Shown here: one piece after another, positions 5,511-8,305 of the stretch | Position numbering within the stretch: position 1 is the stretch's first letter | How the letters are laid out: every line of letters begins with the position of its first letter | Assembly: GCA_030641665.1 (NCBI GenBank) | Contig: DAOWHA010000008.1 | Location: 1 to 8,305, forward strand | From: JAGLTA01 sp023142625 | GTDB taxonomy: Bacteria > Patescibacteriota > Patescibacteriia > JAACEG01 | Direction: 5' to 3' | DNA: 8,305 nucleotides | Notes under the pieces: generated by a model | What the model saw: only the letters and a program-made list of their open reading frames with translations | Database searches by the model: none | What the model was told of the DNA's origin: nothing | Program-made: the position numbers and the translations under genes

Positions 5511-7268
5511 TTATTCTTTAGTGACTTTAAAAACTTCTTCTAAACTTGTAACTCCCTTTAAAGCTTTAATAATCCCATCTTGTTTTATAGAAATCATTCC
5601 CTGCGCTTTTAACTCTTTTAATATTTCTTCTGATTTTCCTGAGCGATTAATAATTGCCTTTAATTCATCCGTCATTATTAAAACTTCAGCAACTACAGCC
5701 CTTGAATGATAACCTGTTGATCCGCATTTGCCGCATCCTTCGGCTGCGTAAACTTTAAAATCGTCTGATAAAATTTTCTTTTCATTAATATTTAGGCCGA
5801 CTTTTTTAAAATAACTTGCTGGAATATTCTTCAGTTCAGATAAAATTTCTTCTTTAAAATTCTTCGGGGGCGATATTTCTTTTCTGCAAAATTGGCATAA
5901 TTTTCTAACTAATCTTTGCGCGATCACGATATTGAGAGTGGATGTCAGTAAAAACGGCTCTACCTTCATATCTTTAAGCCTTGGTATGGATCCGTAAGCG
6001 CTATTTGTATGAAGTGTTGATAAAACTATATGCCCTGTTAAAGCGGCATGGATAGCAAGTTCGGCTGTTTCATTGTCTCTAATTTCTCCGACCATTATAA
6101 TGTCTGGATCTTGCCTTAAAATAGATCTAAGTCCTGCGGCAAAAGTAAAATTTACCTCCGGCTTCACTTGAGACTGATTTACTCCTTCCATATAATATTC
6201 AACTGGATCTTCTAATGTAATAATGTTTACCCCTTCTCTATTTAAAATATTAATGACCGAATATAGAGTTGTTGATTTTCCAGATCCTGTCGGTCCTGTC
6301 ACTAAAATCATACCGTGCGACATTTTGGTCCCTTTTTCTAAAATTTTAATATGGCATTCATTAAATCCTAACTCTTCTAAGGTTAAAACTCCGCCAGAGG
6401 AATCTAAAACCCTCATTACAACTTTTTCATTGCCAGTTAATGGCAGCGTTGAAACTCGAAAATCAATTAATTTATCTTTAAGTTGAATGCGTATTCTTCC
6501 GTCTTGAGGAATTCTAGTCTCGTCTATCTTTAAACTTGACATAACTTTTATGCGCGAAACAATCGCTGCGTGCAGATAAATCGGCAAAACTAAAGATGTG
6601 TGCAGTACTCCGTCAACGCGGTAGCGAACGCGCGTATTATGAATACTAGGTTCAATATGAATATCGCTCGCCCTGCCCTCGACCGCATGCTTAATAATAA
6701 CTGAAACAATTTTAGAAATTGGGGCCCCTCTGATAATTTCCTGCAATCCGCTTTTATCTTTTATTTCTTTAGTTTTTTTAACTGCAAATTTTGTTTTTGC
6801 CCTTCCTAAGGCCTCCTCTACTTCAACGCCGATGTTCTTATGCCTATTAATAACATCTTTAAAGCTATCTGAAGAAATAATAAAATATTTAACCCTAAAA
6901 TGATGCTTTTTTGATAAAAATTCTATCGGTTCAATGGCTTTTAAATCCTGCGGATTAACCATTCCTACTTTTAATTGATTATTCTCCTTGTTAAAAATTA
7001 CTATTTTATAATTTTCCGCCACTCCGACAGGCAAAAAATTAAATGCTTCCTGGTCTAACACCTTGTCTATTAAATTAACATAGGGAATATTTAAAATTGA
7101 AGCCTTGATTTTCGTTAATTCTTCATTACTGATAATTTTATTAGCAATTAATATTTTTTCAACTGAAATTCTTTTTTTTATACTCTCTTCTTCTACTTTT
7201 TCTAAAACTCCATCCGAAATTATGCCATTATCTCTTAATTTATTGTATAATAATTTATTAAAATTCAT
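5511..7268 (-). CDS. pilB: Type IV pilus assembly ATPase PilB
   Basis: A 585-residue GspE/PilB-type secretion ATPase, which powers pilus extension from the cytoplasmic face. The N-terminal region (about 1-145) resembles the T2SSE_N/MshEN module. The N2 domain starts near 180 (APISKIVSVIIKHAVEGRASDIHIEP). The C-terminal ATPase domain shows Walker A GPTGSGKST at 325-333, the Asp box TLEDPVEY at 351-358, Walker B RQDPDIIMVGEIRD at 385-398 with E395, and the His box HAALTGHIVLSTLHTN at 407-422. A zinc-binding tetracysteine motif is present (C458, C461, C512, C515). This motif and the long N-terminus distinguish PilB from the retraction ATPase PilT. The start is the ATG at 7266-7268; two AT-rich palindromes lie just upstream and no clear Shine-Dalgarno is seen. 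Confidence 0.96.
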   Translation of the reverse strand: MNFNKLLYNKLRDNGIISDGVLEKVEEESIKKRISVEKILIANKIISNEELTKIKASILNIPYVNLIDKVLDQEAFNFLPVGVAENYKIVIFNKENNQLKVGMVNPQDLKAIEPIEFLSKKHHFRVKYFIISSDSFKDVINRHKNIGVEVEEALGRAKTKFAVKKTKEIKDKSGLQEIIRGAPISKIVSVIIKHAVEGRASDIHIEPSIHNTRVRYRVDGVLHTSLVLPIYLHAAIVSRIKVMSSLKIDETRIPQDGRIRIQLKDKLIDFRVSTLPLTGNEKVVMRVLDSSGGVLTLEELGFNECHIKILEKGTKMSHGMILVTGPTGSGKSTTLYSVINILNREGVNIITLEDPVEYYMEGVNQSQVKPEVNFTFAAGLRSILRQDPDIIMVGEIRDNETAELAIHAALTGHIVLSTLHTNSAYGSIPRLKDMKVEPFLLTSTLNIVIAQRLVRKLCQFCRKEISPPKNFKEEILSELKNIPASYFKKVGLNINEKKILSDDFKVYAAEGCGKCGSTGYHSRAVVAEVLIMTDELKAIINRSGKSEEILKELKAQGMISIKQDGIIKALKGVTSLEEVFKVTKE

Positions 7269-7283
7269 TTCTTTTTTTTAAAA

Positions 7284-7299
7284 CGATTTTTAAAAATCG
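7284..7299. repeat. Perfect 16-base palindrome upstream of pilB
   Basis: CGATTTTTAAAAATCG reads the same on both strands. It lies in the 51-base gap between the small membrane gene and pilB, 15 bases ahead of the pilB ATG. It could be an operator half-site pair or a weak RNA hairpin. In such AT-rich DNA chance is a real alternative. Confidence 0.35.
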
Positions 7300-7300
7300 C

Positions 7301-7318
7301 AAAATAAAATTTTATTTT
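7301..7318. repeat. Perfect 18-base AT palindrome next to the stop of the upstream gene
   Basis: AAAATAAAATTTTATTTT is self-complementary and begins two bases after the CGATTTTTAAAAATCG palindrome. It contains only A and T, so its folded form would be unstable and chance is likely. It is listed because the two together fill most of this short gap. Confidence 0.25.
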
Positions 7319-7319
7319 T

Positions 7320-7706
7320 CTAAAAATTATCCAAAGGCTCTATAGTTGTGGAACTATTCAAAATATCTTCCGTCTTATTAACTGTGGCATCGGCGGATTT
7401 AATAGGCGTGGGCAACATAAAAGGATTCTGTTTTCCTAATCCTGTGATCTCTAAATTAAAAAAATTTCCGCCGTATTCTTCCATTTTTAAAAATTTTGGG
7501 TTGGATAAAACCTCTTTATTGAATTCCGCTAAAAAAATTTTAGATTTTTTTGTAAAAAAAACCTTATCTACAATATTTTCTGTAGAAATTGAAACGATGG
7601 TCTTTAGTTGCTGGCTGCGGAAAGCAAAAATTATAATCATAAAAATAACTATAAAAAATATGATAAAATAAAAAATAAATTTTTTTCCAGTAATATAACT
7701 TTGCAT
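7320..7706 (-). CDS. Small bitopic membrane protein of the type IV pilus operon (possible PilP-like role)
   Basis: A 128-residue protein with one membrane helix at about residues 10-29 preceded by a basic N-terminus, which places the rest (about 31-128) outside the cytoplasm. A 'GKQNPF' motif lies at 91-96, followed by a Pro- and Thr-rich, probably disordered tail. A G-x-x-NPF or DPF motif near the C-terminus is common in small proteins encoded after pilO and in PilP-type proteins, but no PilP fold can be claimed from the sequence. It starts 12 bases after the pilO-like stop and ends 51 bases before pilB, all on one strand. I infer a part of the inner-membrane alignment complex with PilN and PilO. 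The start is the ATG at 7704-7706 with no Shine-Dalgarno; the stop is TAG. Confidence 0.7.
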   Translation of the reverse strand: MQSYITGKKFIFYFIIFFIVIFMIIIFAFRSQQLKTIVSISTENIVDKVFFTKKSKIFLAEFNKEVLSNPKFLKMEEYGGNFFNLEITGLGKQNPFMLPTPIKSADATVNKTEDILNSSTTIEPLDNF

Positions 7707-7718
7707 ATTATTATATTA

Positions 7719-8237
7719 TTAACCCTCTTCTTCTATATAGTATGTCGTCAATTCCAAAGAATAACTATTATCACCCTGATAGCTAATAGTTTTAACATCT
7801 ATAATGGGAAAATTATTCTCTAACATGGAGAGCATCTTCTTATAATTTTGATATCCAAATACTTTATTAACAGTTAAATTTATTTTAATTATTTTAATAA
7901 GCGGCATTTTTTGTTTTTCGGATTCTATTGTCCCGCCTTTGAAAAAAATAATACTTCCTAATTCAAAACTGCTATTTTTAAATAAACTTTCAAATCCAGC
8001 GAATAATTCAGGAAATTTCGGACCTGTCGGCAATGCGGCGTCAATCCTTTTAATATCCTTTTTTGTTATACTTTCATATTCTTTATAAAAAAACTTCAAT
8101 TGTTCAAAATAACCGAAATCATTCCTGTAAATTTCTTCGCCTTCCGCGAATTTAACATCTTTAATATTTTTAATCTCTTTTAATTTAGGTGAAAAATAAC
8201 CAAAAAAACTTCCTAAAAATATTACGATAATCAACAA
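7719..8237 (-). CDS. pilO: PilO-like type IV pilus alignment protein, 5' end uncertain
   Basis: At least 172 residues: an N-terminal membrane helix, a helical coiled region (about 20-70), then a ferredoxin-like alpha/beta part. The last part fits PilO: 'ALPTGPKFPELFAGFESLFKN' is followed by alternating beta strands, then YQNYKKMLSMLENNFPIIDV (about 129-148), which matches the 'Y..l..FL..LE...R..DV' pattern, and a closing strand LELTTYYIE. PilO forms heterodimers with PilN in the periplasmic alignment complex. The coordinates use the first TTG (8235-8237), but this cuts the membrane helix short. The same frame is open back to 8276 and reads VKIFIKYFDYILL, a natural basic lead-in to the helix. 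It has no ATG or GTG there, so the true start may be an ATT or ATA at 8270 or 8264. Confidence 0.75.
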   Translation of the reverse strand: MLIIVIFLGSFFGYFSPKLKEIKNIKDVKFAEGEEIYRNDFGYFEQLKFFYKEYESITKKDIKRIDAALPTGPKFPELFAGFESLFKNSSFELGSIIFFKGGTIESEKQKMPLIKIIKINLTVNKVFGYQNYKKMLSMLENNFPIIDVKTISYQGDNSYSLELTTYYIEEEG

Positions 8238-8250
8238 TAATAAAATATAA

Positions 8251-8305
8251 TCAAAATACTTTATAAAAATTTTTACTTATCTGTTTTTCAAATTTTCCAT
8301 TTTTA
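8251..8305 (-). CDS. Possible 3' end of an upstream gene (pilN expected), partial
   Basis: On the minus strand two frames are open from the right edge. One reads KNGKFEKQISKNFYKVF and ends in TGA at 8251-8253; the other reads KMENLKNR and ends in TAA at 8277-8279. In type IV pilus operons pilN normally precedes pilO, so one of these is probably its tail, but so few residues cannot identify it. If the first is real, it overlaps the start region of the PilO-like gene. Confidence 0.25.
   Translation of the reverse strand, partial: KNGKFEKQISKNFYKVF

Noticed and set aside
4039..7823. Plus-strand frames inside pilC, the receiver gene, pilB and the pilO-side genes
   Set aside because: All lie opposite well-supported pilus genes and contain no recognisable domain.

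Overview
The window reads as a chromosomal segment from a low-GC bacterium, most likely of the Candidate Phyla Radiation (Patescibacteria, Parcubacteria-like). This is an inference from several things: AT-rich DNA, compact genes, almost no Shine-Dalgarno sequences, a minimal methionyl-tRNA synthetase without the C-terminal tRNA-binding domain, and a small type IV pilus operon of the kind common in that group. TGA is used as a stop (metG and one small gene end in it), so the recoded genetic code of Gracilibacteria/SR1 is not in use.

Layout, left to right. (1) 1-678, minus: a membrane-anchored, cysteine-rich extracytoplasmic protein that runs off the left edge. (2) 726-1235, minus: a CvpA-family membrane protein. 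(3) 1279-1470, minus: a small, very acidic protein. (4) 1541-3100, minus: metG. (5) 3179-3743, plus: the only plus-strand genes, two or three small membrane ORFs behind a textbook Shine-Dalgarno sequence. Their reading frame is broken near the start, and their last codons lie in a repeat. (6) 3682-3821: two copies of a palindromic repeat facing each other. (7) 3874-8305, minus: a type IV pilus operon read in the order (possible pilN tail)-pilO-like gene-small membrane gene-pilB-receiver-domain protein-pilC.

The pilus genes fit one machine. The PilO-like protein and the small bitopic protein would be parts of the inner-membrane alignment subcomplex. PilB is the cytoplasmic extension ATPase and PilC the inner-membrane platform it acts on. 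The stand-alone receiver protein between pilB and pilC is a likely phosphorylation-dependent input to pilus assembly. The metG, acidic-protein and cvpA genes are probably ordinary core genes.

The least explained part is the plus-strand island at 3179-3821. It differs from its neighbours in strand, ribosome-binding signal and repeat content, and it carries an apparent frameshift and a repeat-derived C-terminus. I found no CRISPR array, tRNA, rRNA or transposase gene.
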